This document shows positions 49,589 through 62,007 of a stretch of DNA of 64,000 nucleotides, one piece after another. A program made the position numbers and the translations under genes. The notes beneath the pieces are model-generated. The model was not told the DNA's origin. It ran no database searches and saw only the letters and a list, made by a program, of their open reading frames with translations. Positions within the stretch are counted from its first letter, which is position 1; the number at the start of each line of letters is the position of its first letter. The DNA lies in assembly GCF_021155775.2 (NCBI RefSeq), contig NC_060236.1, positions 9,965,087 to 10,029,086 of the forward strand. The letters are read 5' to 3'. The DNA comes from Neodiprion pinetum. Taxonomy: Eukaryota; Arthropoda; Insecta; Hymenoptera; Diprionidae.

Positions 49589-49990
49589 GTCTATAATAGA
49601 ATTCGTATTCAATTTCAGGAGCATGAGGATTTCGTTTGTATTCTAAAGGATTCTTTTCACGCTGAAAGCTGCTTGTCGAAATCCTTAGTACTGAATCAAA
49701 ACTTTTCAAGTATTGCGTCACAAGAATGTTGAAATCCTCGAAGGTTGTATTAGCGTTTGGGTAAACCAGTTCAATGCATTATCAAATTACCGCATTTTGT
49801 GCGAGACTTCGAAAGGGTGAACAAATACGAATATAATCGGACTTTTGTCCGTCGAGAGTATTAATTACGAGTTTTAAGGGGATATATCCGAATAGATGAC
49901 TAGAAAAGTAGGCGAATTTCGGAAATGTTAAACTCGATAGCTATTTATTCGATTCCATCCGTTTTTTTATTTCTTATTTCAAAGTTTACA

Positions 49991-50420
49991 CATTAAGGGA
50001 TGTTCAGTAATTTTTTCAACAAAATTAAAATTTGAACATCGAGTTTTAAACTCGACTATCTCGAAACTACGTTTTCGAAATTCGTACCTAGAATATCTCG
50101 AAAACGACACGACCAATTTTTACCAAATTTGGACACAATTTTTTTGTACACTTTGTCTCATTCGCTGCGTAAAGTTTCTTTTTTTAATTCAATTATTAAT
50201 TTTTTTATGATACAAAAAAATGTTAAATTTGGGCCGGAAAGTGAACGTTAAAGTTAAAACGTTCACAGTTTTGTCAAAGGTCCCGTTGGATTTTTTTGTT
50301 TTATATCAACCGCCAGGCACCGTAAACCGTGTCAGTACGGGACATGTTTTACGCCGGCCACTGTAATAACGCCACGAAAGGATAAATTTTAGTGAAAAAA
50401 TTACTGAACATACCTCAATG
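49991..50420. mobile_element. TIR element with 'ATGTTCAGTAATTTTTTCA' ends
   Basis: Left CATTAAGGGATGTTCAGTAA, then TTTTTTCA. The right end is inverted (reverse complement CATTGAGGTATGTTCAGTAA, then TTTTTTCA), a match of 26 out of 28. The 430-bp body is non-coding and includes a GC-richer block with ACGCCGGCCACTGTAATAAC. The target site is unclear. Confidence 0.7.
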
Positions 50421-50608
50421 TATAAATTTTGAAATAAAAAAAAAAAAAAAAATAGTAAAGGGATCCAAAGCTACTCGTTTACCCATCTTAGTAAAAACCA
50501 AAACTATGAATCATGAAATGATGGAACTGTTATTCTCACTTTGATGACTACCAATGTAGATAAATCTAATAGGTATCTATTCAACTCAGGATTTGTAAAT
50601 TTATTCCT

Positions 50609-50938
50609 CAACTAGCAGCCCGTCGCGATTTCGCCCGCTTCCTTTAATGTGATAAAATGAAAATTCTATTGATAATTCAGACTCATAATATCTGACCCAA
50701 CCTCGAACCGAACGTAACCTAACCTCAATCTATAAGAGTTTAATCAACGTTTGCATAGGTGTGTGATACCGTTCTGAATTGGCTTACATGTATCGTTACT
50801 TCTTCGAAACTGTTAATCTGGTTGTAACAAAATGTAGCCTAAGATCTGGTCAGACGTAGCTATTCACAGAAACAAAAAAAATCAAAATCGGTTCAGTCGT
50901 TCTGGAGTTACAAGCGAACATACGTCAGAAAGACTGAG

Positions 50939-50985
<47 letters not shown>
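50609..50985 (+). mobile_element. Retroposon-like element with (TA)n tail
   Basis: It begins ACTAGCAGCCCGTCGCGATT and ends with AAAATCGGTTCAGTCGTTCT, GGAGTTACAAGCGAACATAC and then a pure TA run (about 50943-50983). Similar 'ACTAGC-x-x-CCCG ... TTCGCCCG' starts and 'AATCGGTTCAG-x-CGTT' ends followed by a simple repeat are common in dispersed insect retroposons. The class (RTE-like LINE end, SINE or other) is my inference. No reverse transcriptase frame is present. Confidence 0.5.
50943..50983. repeat. (TA)n microsatellite
   Basis: About 40 bases of uninterrupted TA at the 3' end of the retroposon-like sequence. A minus frame reading alternating Tyr-Ile across it is an artefact. Confidence 0.97.
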
Positions 50986-50986
<1 letters not shown>

Positions 50987-51149
50987 ATAGGTATAGCTGT
51001 TGACCGCGAATTCGTTCCCAGCATGCGTTGCAACGCCACTCAAAGAAAGACAGTGTTTTGAAAACACACGAACTGCTGCTAAACCGTATGAAATATGCTC
51101 ATTTACTGGAACGACTCGCGCGCCACCTGTTGTAAAATCGTTGTACTAA

Positions 51150-51245
51150 TTCACAACACTCACCAAAGTTTCATCGCAATCGGATGAATGGTGTTGGAGC
51201 GCATACGGGACAAATAAAGAAAAATTAATTTTTGTATACATGTAC
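51150..51245 (+). mobile_element. Possible second retroposon tail
   Basis: CACCAAAGTTTCATCGCAAT, CGGATGAATGGTGTTGGAG and CGCATACGGGACAAATAAAG resemble the common retroposon end 'TTTCATC-x-AAATCGG ... GCATACGGGACAAA'. It lies 165 bases past the (TA)n tail and may be part of the same or an older insertion. Confidence 0.35.
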
Positions 51246-51466
51246 AGATAGATAATAAGGATAAATTAAACATTCTAAAAGGAGTGGCTTATAAGTCGGG
51301 ATATTAACTCTTACGCGAATTTAATTATGAAACAATTTAACTGAACATTTTCAAGTCAATTTACCGAGGTCTCCGTGTCGACTTCGAAACCATACTTTTC
51401 AAGAATTTATATATTGACACCATCATCTCAATTAAGAACTCTTGACGAAATTATCGGCGTTCAAAA

Positions 51467-51661
51467 TTGGCTGAAGCTAATGAGAAGGTGATCATTAATG
51501 CCGAACACGTTGTTCTGGGTCAGTTCCAGTCGAATATTGAGGAAGCAAACAAAAAGGCCAACACCAACTTGCTGATATCGGTGATTTCCCAACGGCTGGT
51601 GTTGTGCTCCTTCGCCATAATCCCTCGGGAATTTCTCCAGCTCACTCACTCTGCAGCTTGA
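51467..51661 (+). CDS. Short coding-like open frame, unassigned
   Basis: The frame is 64 codons and starts at an alternative codon. The segment AEANEKVIINAEHVVLGQFQ, then SNIEEANKKANTNLLISV, looks like helical protein sequence, and local GC is above its flanks. The antisense frame (51461-51649) is equally open. It could be an exon, a relic or chance. No family was recognised and no splice sites were established. Confidence 0.2.
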   Translation: MAEANEKVIINAEHVVLGQFQSNIEEANKKANTNLLISVISQRLVLCSFAIIPREFLQLTHSAA

Positions 51662-51682
51662 CGACGTTAACCATACGCGACG

Positions 51683-51696
51683 ATGGACGGACGGAC

Positions 51697-51730
<34 letters not shown>

Positions 51731-51745
51731 ATGGATGGATGGAAG
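51683..51745. repeat. (GGAT)n / (GGAC)n tetranucleotide array
   Basis: About 15 units of GGAC grading into GGAT, a clean tetranucleotide microsatellite. Confidence 0.97.
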
Positions 51746-54700
51746 GTACGTATAACCGGAGCTATAACGTGAGTACCTGATGATATTGGTTGCGGGGATC
51801 GCGTTTTATCGTACATTTCTTTTTACTCGCAGAATTTCAAAGTTGCGCCTCGTAAAAAAATGTTTCACACCAATCAGTTGCAAGGTGGTTTAAAATCATC
51901 TAGAATCAAGATAAGAAATTTGAAGAAATTCAAAATACAAGGTGATGTAGTTTGAGAAGGTTGGTTGGTTAAGAATTGAAATTTTTTATTAATTTTATAA
52001 CGAGACAGTCGTACATTGATTATTTATCAAATTATTATATTCTTAAGCTGCGAAGATCTATTTGAAAATAGAAATATATAAAATACTGGGATTTTAAACA
52101 AAGGCTAAAAAAAAAAGAAACTAGATAGCAATGCTTCACTATAAATCTTGACAAATTTTAACAAAGTAGAAGCATGTTTGCACAAGGAAAACTGACTTGA
52201 AATATCAAGACAAGTAAAACAATCAGCGTATATTTTATTAGTCTCACAATGAACATCTTGTCAGGTTTGATTAATCATTTGGGGCTGGTGATTGAAAGTA
52301 AGTGTGTCTATACTTGTGGTAGTTTTTACAGCTGATTCACCTTTTTCATCGGCAGCTCAGCTTCAATAACAATAATTGAAGAACGCGATGATCGATTCAT
52401 GCACTATTTATACTAGAGTATTTATAGACTATATGGATAACTTTAAGGTTTTGCTAAATGGAAAAAAATAAATAAATAAATTAATAAGAAACGTACGGTA
52501 AAAACAAATCACAAGAATGGCGGTGAAGATGAATAAAAAATAAGAATATAACTTCGCACATGTTTATGAGTGCGTGTATTGATTATTGCAGCGTTGCTTA
52601 CTAGATTGCGAAAATAAAACATCGATTTAAATTCAAATCATGAGACATTTTTTTCTTTTCTCGACTCTTTGGTGTATGGGAAATTGTAAATAAAATAATA
52701 ATTTCAGTAGAAATCATAAATTATGAATAAAATTAAGAACTATCCAGATAAATATTTTGATACGGATCAAAAACATTCGACAAATGATAGGAAATTCTAA
52801 TGAAATATAAGGTAATAATTGCTTTTCTTAATCATGGTTGGAAAAAATTATCATTTCTGTTACTTAATTTTCTCATACGCACGTTTAGTACATTAACAAA
52901 AATGTAAAGTAAATTTTCGGACAATTCGTATTAAATTAACGAATAAATAATAATAATGTTTGTATCACAAGTTTAGTGAATTGTATATTTTTGTAACGAA
53001 AATTTAAAAAAAACCGATTTCATTATTAAATTTACAAAAAATGTATGACGATTCCACTTTTACTTTAGTTTTGTGTATTACACAAATTTTTAACAGTGTA
53101 CTTCCACTTTTCTCTGCATGTATAATGCAGACGTTTTTCAACTTTTTTACGTAATATTTTTTACTTGGCATCGTAATTTTCTCGTGAACTTGACGTACAA
53201 TATTCCTTTCATCGTTATAATGGACAAAGTATATGTACGAGAAATTTCATACTGCGTTACTTTACTGTATTTTTTCATCCATGTACATGGCGTTGATTTT
53301 CTGCATTTCTTCCCTTTGCAACAAAAGAATAATTGTCAGAAAAGTTATCTTCTGAATAAACCCGGGAAAATATCTGAATACAAAATAGTTGCACATTACA
53401 ACTACAAATGTCGATAAATTTGCGCTAGAATATGAAGTCACCGAAAGTCTTTAGCAAAATTCGTAGCATGATTTTTCCTACCAATTTGTTGAAGCAAAAG
53501 ATTTTCAATGTGCGTGGTTCAATTTCGTATCAAATTACTAATTGTTGGTAAAATTAGATCGTCAAAAATGTAGTAAAAACCACGACTCTTACCACGATTT
53601 TAAACTCTAGCCGGATACCGAAGGTCGCAAAAAGATTGGCGTTTCGTTGGGTCTGTTTAAATCAACAAGAAATTGCGGGCGCGAATGAATCTCACGAGTC
53701 CAGAACACGCGAAAAATCAGAAATTCCAACGAGTCGCGTATAGTGAAGAATGACGGAAGTTTATCTTTAAATTTCCCACACGCTGTCCGTGTCAGATTCT
53801 GATAAATAAAATACCCGTCACATTTTGAGACGTGTAAACTTGAAACAATTTTGTTTGAAAAAATTCAAACAATTTGACATAAATAATTTTTAAAATCCTT
53901 TCACCATAATCCAGAACGGAAATTGGCTGCCGTTTCATATCGGCGAGTTTTCAGGTAAAAAAAATTATCAATTAGGTTGTATTTCAAGCACACTAAGTTT
54001 ATATATTCACGCAAAACGGAAACAAAGCTGTGATTGCAAATAGTTTACAAAGAACATATGCATTTGTATATTGGGATAATTGCCGAGAATTTCAATTGTG
54101 AAATCCAAAGGCACGTTTTTCCATCGCATAAACAGATGATGCAATAAATATTCTTTTGGTTAACCTACCTCACTGGCACAAACGATCCAAGTTTACTTCT
54201 ACATCTTGTTTTTAACCTCCGGTGTATTCAAGATTTGACTGATGATAAGTAACGCTTTTAAGTCGGCTTTGATACAACTCGATTTCTTTTTCTATTTTTT
54301 AAACAAAATGTTTACACGCACGTTTAATTTTCATTTATCTAACGTTTTCCCCCGGAATGCTAACGATCTCTGCTACAAACACTAACATCGTGCAACGATT
54401 GAAGGTCAAATTGGCGATTCAAAAATCTGTAAAAGCTCTTGGGATTTATCCTGGTAATGATTTATCGAATATCTTAAAAGTGTGAAAGCTAAACGTCATC
54501 TGACTTATCCTGACTTATTTTTCCCCAGATATAATAACAATATGCAATATCTTTTGCTCACTCGGTGAATTGGCTCGTTGCCCGCCAGCCTTTTCACTGT
54601 CAAACTTATTATACCAACCACCTGTCCCAAAAATACTTCATTACGTTCAGTTCTCCACTTCCTATTTACGAATCCTCAAACGGTTGGCGGTTCCCTATAT

Positions 54701-55609
54701 AATATTACCAACGACTTGTCAAGCGGTTCTTGAATAACTTCGTCATACTTCGAATCCTGCGAATTTTTTCCAACAGTTAATAACCTCGTCGCATTCCTTG
54801 AGACGACGTGAAATTAACTTCAATTTTCAAACTAATCGCTAAATAACACGTACATTTCTAGTTTCATTCGAAATAGAATTTTTTTTCGTTCGGTTTTAGG
54901 GTGGTAAAGCACTATAGGTGTGTGGAAAAAATTTATACATAAAGATCACGACGTTTTACGATAAATCGTATTTTCACATGCAGTGATTTGATATTGTGTC
55001 GCAGCGTGGCTTTTTTATACTCAATGAGACAGAGAAGAGAGTACGGACATTTTTTTCAGACTAATCCAGGGATTTGTCGTGGACGCGAGTCTGATTGATT
55101 ATAAATGCGCTTTGATTCGTACTACGAGAATCCTGGAAACGCATCTTTCGTGAAATAAAAACCCTCAGACTTACCGACTTTTATAATCAATGTGCTTCGA
55201 ATAGGTACGTGCTTCTTTTCCTTTTGTAACTTAAAAATGTCTGGGCTCACACGCATATAATATATCCAATCGACTACATATTCAGGGGCAAGTTTTCAAA
55301 TCGAAAAAAGTTTTGGCGATTTGTTGCAAACGTATTTCGTCATCTCGTTCCGATTTGATTTATCCTTTTGCCGCACAGCGTCTCATATATATGAGACACC
55401 TTATTTGAATCCGGTTATTCAAGATTTACGTTTAATTTTTGAGATAACGTTGCAATTTTTTTTTTTTTCTTGCATAATTGGACTCCTTAGATGCCAATGT
55501 TGATGCTTTAAAATAAATTATGATGATTCCGCGAATGTGGTGAGCGCTATAAATAAACAAAGTGTTAAAAATGTCTGCTTTTACAGTATAAACGGAACGC
55601 TCGCTCAAA
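51746..55609. other. Long AT-rich spacer, nothing recognised
   Basis: Nearly 4 kb of very AT-rich DNA to about 53600, then slightly richer DNA. The 99-codon frame at 53118-53417 plus has hydrophobic stretches but no motif. No repeats with paired ends were seen. Confidence 0.45.
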
Positions 55610-56285
55610 ACGAATCCGACATCAAAATTTTAGAATTCAAAATAATGGATTCAATATGGTAGAGTAAGAATACAAAAATTAATCCGATTCGCTTGAAATT
55701 TGATACTCGGCGGTTTTCTGGGCTCCTGAAAATAAATTCAATGTCAGAATTTCAAAATTCAAGATGGCGGATCCAATACGGTGCACTGTAAATATCAAAA
55801 CTAATATGATTTGCTTGAAATTGTCACTCGGGGGTTTTCAAAAAATGCACAAAATGCATTCCACATATTGAATTTTACAATTTTGACAAATTTCAAGCAA
55901 ATCGGATCAGTTTTCATATTTTCAGTCCACCAAATTGGATCCGCCATTTTAAATTTTACAATTCTGACCTCGGGTTCATTTTCAGCGATCCCGAAATCCC
56001 CCGAGGAACAAGTTCTAAGCAATTCAGATCAATTTTTATATTCTCAATCCGCCATATTGGATCCACCATCCTTGATGTCGTAATTCTTACATTGGAACCG
56101 TATTTGGTGACCCAAAAAACCCGTAAGTGTGCATTTTCAAGCCATTCCGATCACTTTCACATTTTTAGTCCGCCATATTAGATCCGGCATTTTGAATTTC
56201 GAAAATGTCTCAAATCTGACCCGATTTCTTAAATCAGTGACCTCCAGAACCCTTATATACCCAGTTTCAATAAATTTGACTGCAA
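55610..56285. repeat. Tandem array of 'GGATCCGCCAT' repeat, with orientation switch
   Basis: Five to six degenerate units of about 115-130 bases. The recurring phrases are ATTGGATCCGCCATTTT, AAATTTTACAATTCTGACC, a CGATCCCGAAA segment and CAAGCAAATCGGATCA. Units left of about 55860 read on the minus strand (CAAGATGGCGGATCCAATA) and those to the right on the plus strand, so the array contains an inversion centre. Open frames at 55811-56083 and 55801-56022 merely follow the repeat. Confidence 0.85.
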
Positions 56286-59123
56286 GGAAAAATGTATGCC
56301 TCATAGTGTTATATTATCTTTTCAAAACGCGCTACGATCAGCAGACAATCGATAAGTAACTATAGAAATGTGTAGCAAAAAAAAAAAAAAATTACCCACC
56401 GTATAATCCCGTCTGCATTTTGAAACGATGTGACATGGTTTCAGCTGAAAAAGAAATTGAATCAAATATTTGAACGGTGCGATGCGAATGCTGTAGAAAA
56501 AGGCGTTTCTTTCCTTTAACAATATTTTTCTGCCTGTCCAACTCGCATAACTATTATTTTTGAAAGCTATTCACCGGCCAAATTAAACCACGGATGTTTT
56601 ATCTGCGTGCACAAAACCGTAACAGCTGAATTTGCGTAGGTCGCATATGCTTACCTACCAAAAGCATGCAATACGCAATAGCCGAGAATCTGCGAAGAAC
56701 AAGTTGTTTTCGCCAAATTCCATGTGCTTTCAAGCCGTCTCGCCGAATTGAAGAAAACGTTTATGAACGCACAATTAGAAGCACATAAATCTGTTGTACA
56801 AGAAACGTTGATGATGTTCATTCCACACTTCTTTCAACAGCAGTTTAACGGCGGCGAAATTGCGAGGGGCGAAAAAACGAATAAGAAAAATGAGAGGGAC
56901 GATAAAAAGACACTACGGGAGCTTTGACTTGTTCTGCATTCGCGTCATATTGCCTGTGCCGAGAATAAATATACCAAGATTTAAAATTAAACCCGTGCTA
57001 TATTCGACGCTGACGACTAGATTCCGATCAACCAGACATGCGGATTAATAAACACGTGGATGATGAACAGACAACGGATTATTAAACACGCATAACGATA
57101 CGGTAAAAAGCGCAAACTGTTCTGATCGGTTTATGACAAACGTTTTCATGACAGTCGCCCCAGAAGCTGAACAGTGAAATAAACGTAAAGATTTTTACCT
57201 ATCGCGTTGTTTGACAGAAGGATGCATTTTATCCACCAGCTTTTCAATCGCTTTACGCATTCGGCTTACGTTACAAAAACAAGTGTCAATAGCTTTAATT
57301 CCGTTACCAAATGATTACTCGAAATATCGATGGAAATTATTCCGATATCTAGAAGAAAGTAAAAAAAAAAAAAACATTTCAAAATTGACAAACAGTTTTC
57401 GTTTCTTAAACGTATTCGTAACTATAATTCTTTCAATTAATTTTCGCAAGTTTCGTTAAAGCTTTGCAAGCTAGAATACGACTTCCCATCGAGAGTCCGA
57501 CCCATTAGTCACGGAAGGCAATTCTAACGATCGAAAAACCGTTGATTATATTTCAGAAAGCGTTGGTTTGGCCACGATTCTAGTCACCGCTTTGTAGAAG
57601 CGTCGTAAATGTTGCGGAAAAAACGTCGTGTGGAAGCAATAATTTTTTCTGAAAATAGACAGTTTCTAACTCTTTGCGTAGCTTGAAAAACAGATTGATT
57701 CACGAAATAGTGAAATCTTTGTTTGTTAGTATGATCATCGGTTCGGTCTCTGAAAAAAAAAAGAAATTGAAATACGTGGTTAATTCAAAATTATGAAAAA
57801 TTTTACACTTCGGTGTTTTTGAAAAAAACAAAACTTGATATTATTAGACTTTAAGATATCTCGGACCGAATAAAAAATATTTTTAGGTCAACAAAATGAA
57901 TTAGATTTATGCGAATTAAAATGTTACAAAATTTTTTAAAATTCGCAAAACTGATTTTAAATATGTTATGAGACAAGCGAAACACTGCACGTCTTTTGTT
58001 TCATGGAAAAGTAGATTCCTCGACCGCAACACAACGAACTTCTTATTTGAATTATGCGTGCAAGGTCGATTTGAAACTTGGTCAACTGAATCTCGTCAAT
58101 GGAATTTTTTTTTTTTTTTTTTAAATTCTAACACACTATCTTTGTGAAAGGGGCTGACAATGAAACTCTCTAAGCTTTTTTATCAATTTATTTATCTATT
58201 TTGTCTAGATCTGAAGTACTCGAGTACGTGACTAAATCAAGTCCTTTTCCCATTAATCAGAGTTAGCACAGACCGATTCAGTCCCATATAATTGTCAAGA
58301 TTTCTGTCGCTTTCATTAATCTTATAACTTTCTTATACGGCACTTGAATCTCTCGGGTGGAATCGTCGGTCCGTGAAACGAGTAAATGTACTCTCCGTGA
58401 ATACAGCATGCCGCGATACAGGCTGTAGAGAAAAAAATAACGAGCGGCTTTAGACTGGCCGTGAGCAAGACCTCAAACTTCCTGCCCTCGCACAGCAAGT
58501 TCCAAGTTCGTGGAGTAGAAAAAAAAAAAAAACAACAACAACATCCAATTTGAAGATTTACCTACAAATTCAGATTCGTGATTAACGATTTTAAAGCACT
58601 CGGATACCATATGATATGAAAAAATTGTAAATATATGTTTAGATCTTCTAAAAATAAATCAGAAAAAAAAACAGATTTTGTGTTATGGCATGTGAGAATT
58701 GTGAACGTTCCTTTTATTTTTGTGATATATATTTATAGTTATAGGCGAAAAACATATTATTTTTTCATTCATTCATCCATTCAATCATTCGCTCATAAGA
58801 CACATAAACTGTTGGTCAAAAGGTGTATACAAAGTAAAATTGTAAATGTAAATCGTCTCTTGTTCTTTGAAAATTGTATAAATAAATCGTATTTTTTAGT
58901 TTAATCTGTCTATGTAAATTGTCTCTCTTTAATTTGAATTGTTCAATACTCTCTCATTACAAATTTTATATCTTTCGATGAAGTTTTGTCATTTTGAATG
59001 TTTAAATGATTTCACTAATAATGACTTACACACGTCCGTTGAAATCGAAAATGAATGTTATTTCCTTCCCGAAGATATCTCAAAAGGTTTGATGTAGAGT
59101 TTCATACTGATGTAGTGATTATT
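56286..59123. other. Spacer, nothing recognised
   Basis: AT-rich with homopolymers (56378-56390, 58107-58123, 58521-58534). A fragment at about 58575-58625 (CAGATTCGTGATTAACGATT) belongs to the dispersed 'GGATCCGCCAT' family. A-rich then CAACAACAACA sequence at 58518-58546 may be an old retroposon tail. Otherwise unremarkable. Confidence 0.4.
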
Positions 59124-59131
59124 AAACTTAT

Positions 59132-59818
59132 TAGACTGGGCCAAAAAAATTGACAATTTTTTTTTTTGAAAAATATATTGAGAATATCATTCAGTATGGC
59201 AAAAAAAAAATTTCATGAAATTTTAAGCCCTTAATATTAACTTTAAGAGGTCTATCATCGCTATTTTTGATTTTTAGTAATAATTTGATGTTTTACGTCA
59301 GAACTGTCGAAATATTGAAGTGAAAAAATTTATGTTCACTTACCCCTTTATAAAATTAAATTCCCTACAAAAAAGGTCTGATTATAGATTTTTGACAGAC
59401 AAGCCGTTTCCGAGTAATTAAGCTTAATAAATTGATATAATTTCTCGATTAATTCTCGATTAATTCTCGATTAATTCTCGATTAATTCTCGATTAATTCT
59501 CGAGAAATTATATCAATTTATTAAGCTTAATTACTCGGAAACGGTTTGTCTGACAAAAATCTATAATCAGACCTTTTTTGTAGGGAATTTAATTTTATAA
59601 AGGGATAAGTGAACATAAATTTTTTCACTTCAATATTTCGACAGTTCTGACGTAAAACATCAAGTTATTACTGAAAATCAAAAATAGCGATGATAGACCT
59701 CTTAAAGTTAATATTAAGGGCTTAAAATTTCATGAAATTTTTTTTTTGCCATACTGAATGATATTCTCAATATATTTTTCAAAAAAAAAAAAATTGTCAA
59801 TTTTTTTGGCCCAGTCTA
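59132..59818. mobile_element. Foldback hAT-type MITE with intact 8-bp TSD
   Basis: A 687-bp, nearly perfect palindrome. The left terminus TAGACTGGGCCAAAAAAATT is mirrored at the right end, and the arms (about 312 bases each) differ at only a few positions. The loop is five exact copies of CTCGATTAATT (59444-59498). The octamer AAACTTAT flanks both ends (59124-59131 and 59819-59826). An 8-bp duplication is the hallmark of hAT transposons, and the exact repeat plus matched arms suggest a recent insertion. No protein is encoded, so it would need a transposase supplied elsewhere. Confidence 0.9.
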
Positions 59819-60069
59819 AAACTTATATCTTCATTTATACTATATGTAAAATACTATAAAATTATTATCAAGGTTAAAATCATTCACAATATAGACGACA
59901 TTTATAACGACCAAAATTCGGCATGTTGTGCTCTGACAATGGTTTCGCAGTGAAAGAGTCCGTCTCCTACCAGAAAAGTTTAAATTTATGAAGGTCGACA
60001 CCACGTGATGGACACATAGAGTCAATTCCATTTGTAATATTTGTTTTGATTTGAGGCACGGATATTTGA

Positions 60070-60460
60070 ATCGTTACAATATGACGATCTTTTTTAAATT
60101 TTCATCCACTACGTTGGATCCACCGTTGAAAATTTTGAAAGTCTGACCTTGGATTCGTTATCAGTGACCCAAAAAACTTCCGTCTACCAATTTCTATCAA
60201 ATTCGGAATATTTTTAGATTTTTTTCCACCATATTGGATCGCCATTTTGGATTTCGCAATCTGACTCCAGATTCGTGATCAAACCTTCGAGTACGAATCT
60301 TCATCAAGACACAAACCTTTTCATGTTATTTAGCATGTCCAATACACCAAATTTAACTTTTGTAAATCTAACCTCAGATTCGTGATTAGCGACCCAAAAA
60401 TCCTCACGGTACCAATTTTCATTAAAATCCATTCATCCATTCGCAAGATTTGATCATTTT
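60070..60460 (+). repeat. Tandem 'GGATCCGCCAT' repeat, second array
   Basis: About three degenerate units on the plus strand: CGTTGGATCCACCGTTGAAA, ATTCGTTATCAGTGACCCAA, then CACCATATTGGATCGCCATT, CCAGATTCGTGATCAA, and a third with CAGATTCGTGATTAGCGACC. It lies 250 bases right of the hAT element. Confidence 0.8.
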
Positions 60461-61539
60461 TATTTGATTTCTTAGAATTTTGTTATTCAAATAATTGAAA
60501 AATTACTGAACCGATCACAGCCAAAATCTAATCAGTTCTAAGTTTGTAAAAGCTGCGTTGTTTGAGGTAACTCATTTTCGAGATATCATCGGTCAAAAAA
60601 ATTCATCACACACATACACATTTTTTGTGGTGATTACAGTAACTACCTTCTTTTTCTGCGAACAGAGAAACGGGAAATTGAAAAACCGTATCTCACAGTG
60701 CGAGTGGAAAGCCTCGGGCGTGCTGCGAAGGCCAGAAATTACAGTCTGAATTTCCGAGACGATTATCGACTCAAACCTCGGATTGGGCCGATTACTCGGG
60801 CGTTCCGTGCGACGGGCACGAGTCCCTGAGCTTAGTGAATCGCTTTATGTAGTGTGCAGAAAGTGGGCGATATCGCTCAGGGTCTACGAACCTGGGATTT
60901 GGCCATTAGCACGTTCAACTAATCGGTGAAACCTGCCGATGGCGTGAGTCAATTGCCAATTAAGCCTGTCCCCAGATCGGTATGGATCTACGACTGGGGA
61001 GATCGCTGCGATGCACTGCAGCATCCGCACCATGATCAAAATGCGCAAGTCCGTGATCCTTGTTATAACAACTCGCAACGACTACGCCGCATTATATCCT
61101 TCCATGAAAGCTTGGCTCATGTCTCGTCGAAAGCTCCGCCGTCAAAATTAATGAATAAATAAGAGGGACACGCTCCGCCCTCCTGCTCTGATGAGATGAG
61201 ATTCTTGCCTCATTTACATGCCGGTCGATCTCTCAGCCTCGCGATACCAATACGCAATATGCAACCCTACGTGGCGGCGAGACAAGCCATGTGTCGAGCA
61301 GGGAGGAACGATTTTGGGATTTTAGGCTCTCGAATCAGGTTATCGTTTCGAATTCAATATCCAGACAAGTCACTGTCGCTGACACTTATGAGCCATGGCG
61401 CTGGATCATGAATGTACCTGGAGAAATTTCATGCCATTCGAATAAGATATCGCATTGAGTATTAAATGGTGAAAAGGTATCTTAGAATTGGTATCGACTT
61501 ACTGCTGCCTGAGGCGGAATATGAAGCGCGAATTGTGCA
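60461..61539. other. GC-richer spacer, no gene assigned
   Basis: From about 60660 to 61420 GC content is clearly above the window average. Frames at 60884-61078 minus, 60926-61162 plus and 61196-61411 plus overlap, so at most one could be real. None has a recognised domain. An exon or promoter island is possible. Confidence 0.35.
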
Positions 61540-61975
61540 CTACCGCTTATACTACCACCACTTCCACTATTACCAATGCGATCGATACTGTCGCTACCGT
61601 CACTACCGTGATCACTAGGAGTGCGGATCAATCTTCAGATGGACAACTACATCGAATGATCAATATCCCGAACGGTCAAAACCCGAATAGACCAAATAGG
61701 TCAAAGTTTTGGCCATTCAGAGTTACTACGATTCAAAATTTCGACGTGCCAGTTAATGGTCTGTATAAACTTTGACGATTTGGAACTTTGACCCGCACCC
61801 CACCTCCACCATCACGACCAATTCACCACTACTAGCAACTACTACCACTACGACCACCACCACCAATATTAGCACCATCACCACTCTGACTACGATCACT
61901 ACGGTTACCTACACCAAGACTATCACCATTACCACAACTGTGACCATTACCGTTACTACCAGTATTACTTCACTA
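61540..61975. repeat. Impure ACC/ACT/ATC triplet repeat
   Basis: Mainly ACC, ACT, ATC and ACG triplets, densest at 61540-61610 and 61800-61975. The plus frame 61772-62092 therefore reads as a Thr/Ile-rich stretch. Thr-rich low-complexity protein segments do exist, but triplet slippage explains this without selection. Confidence 0.8.
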
Positions 61976-62007
61976 GCAGAGAAACTGGAGCAGGCGATAA
62001 TCCTGAA

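Noticed and set aside
50882..51067. Open frame with alternating Tyr-Ile residues
   Set aside because: It simply reads the (TA)n microsatellite.
55801..56083. Opposed open frames of 73 and 90 codons
   Set aside because: They follow the tandem 'GGATCCGCCAT' repeat, and similar phrases occur in non-open copies elsewhere.
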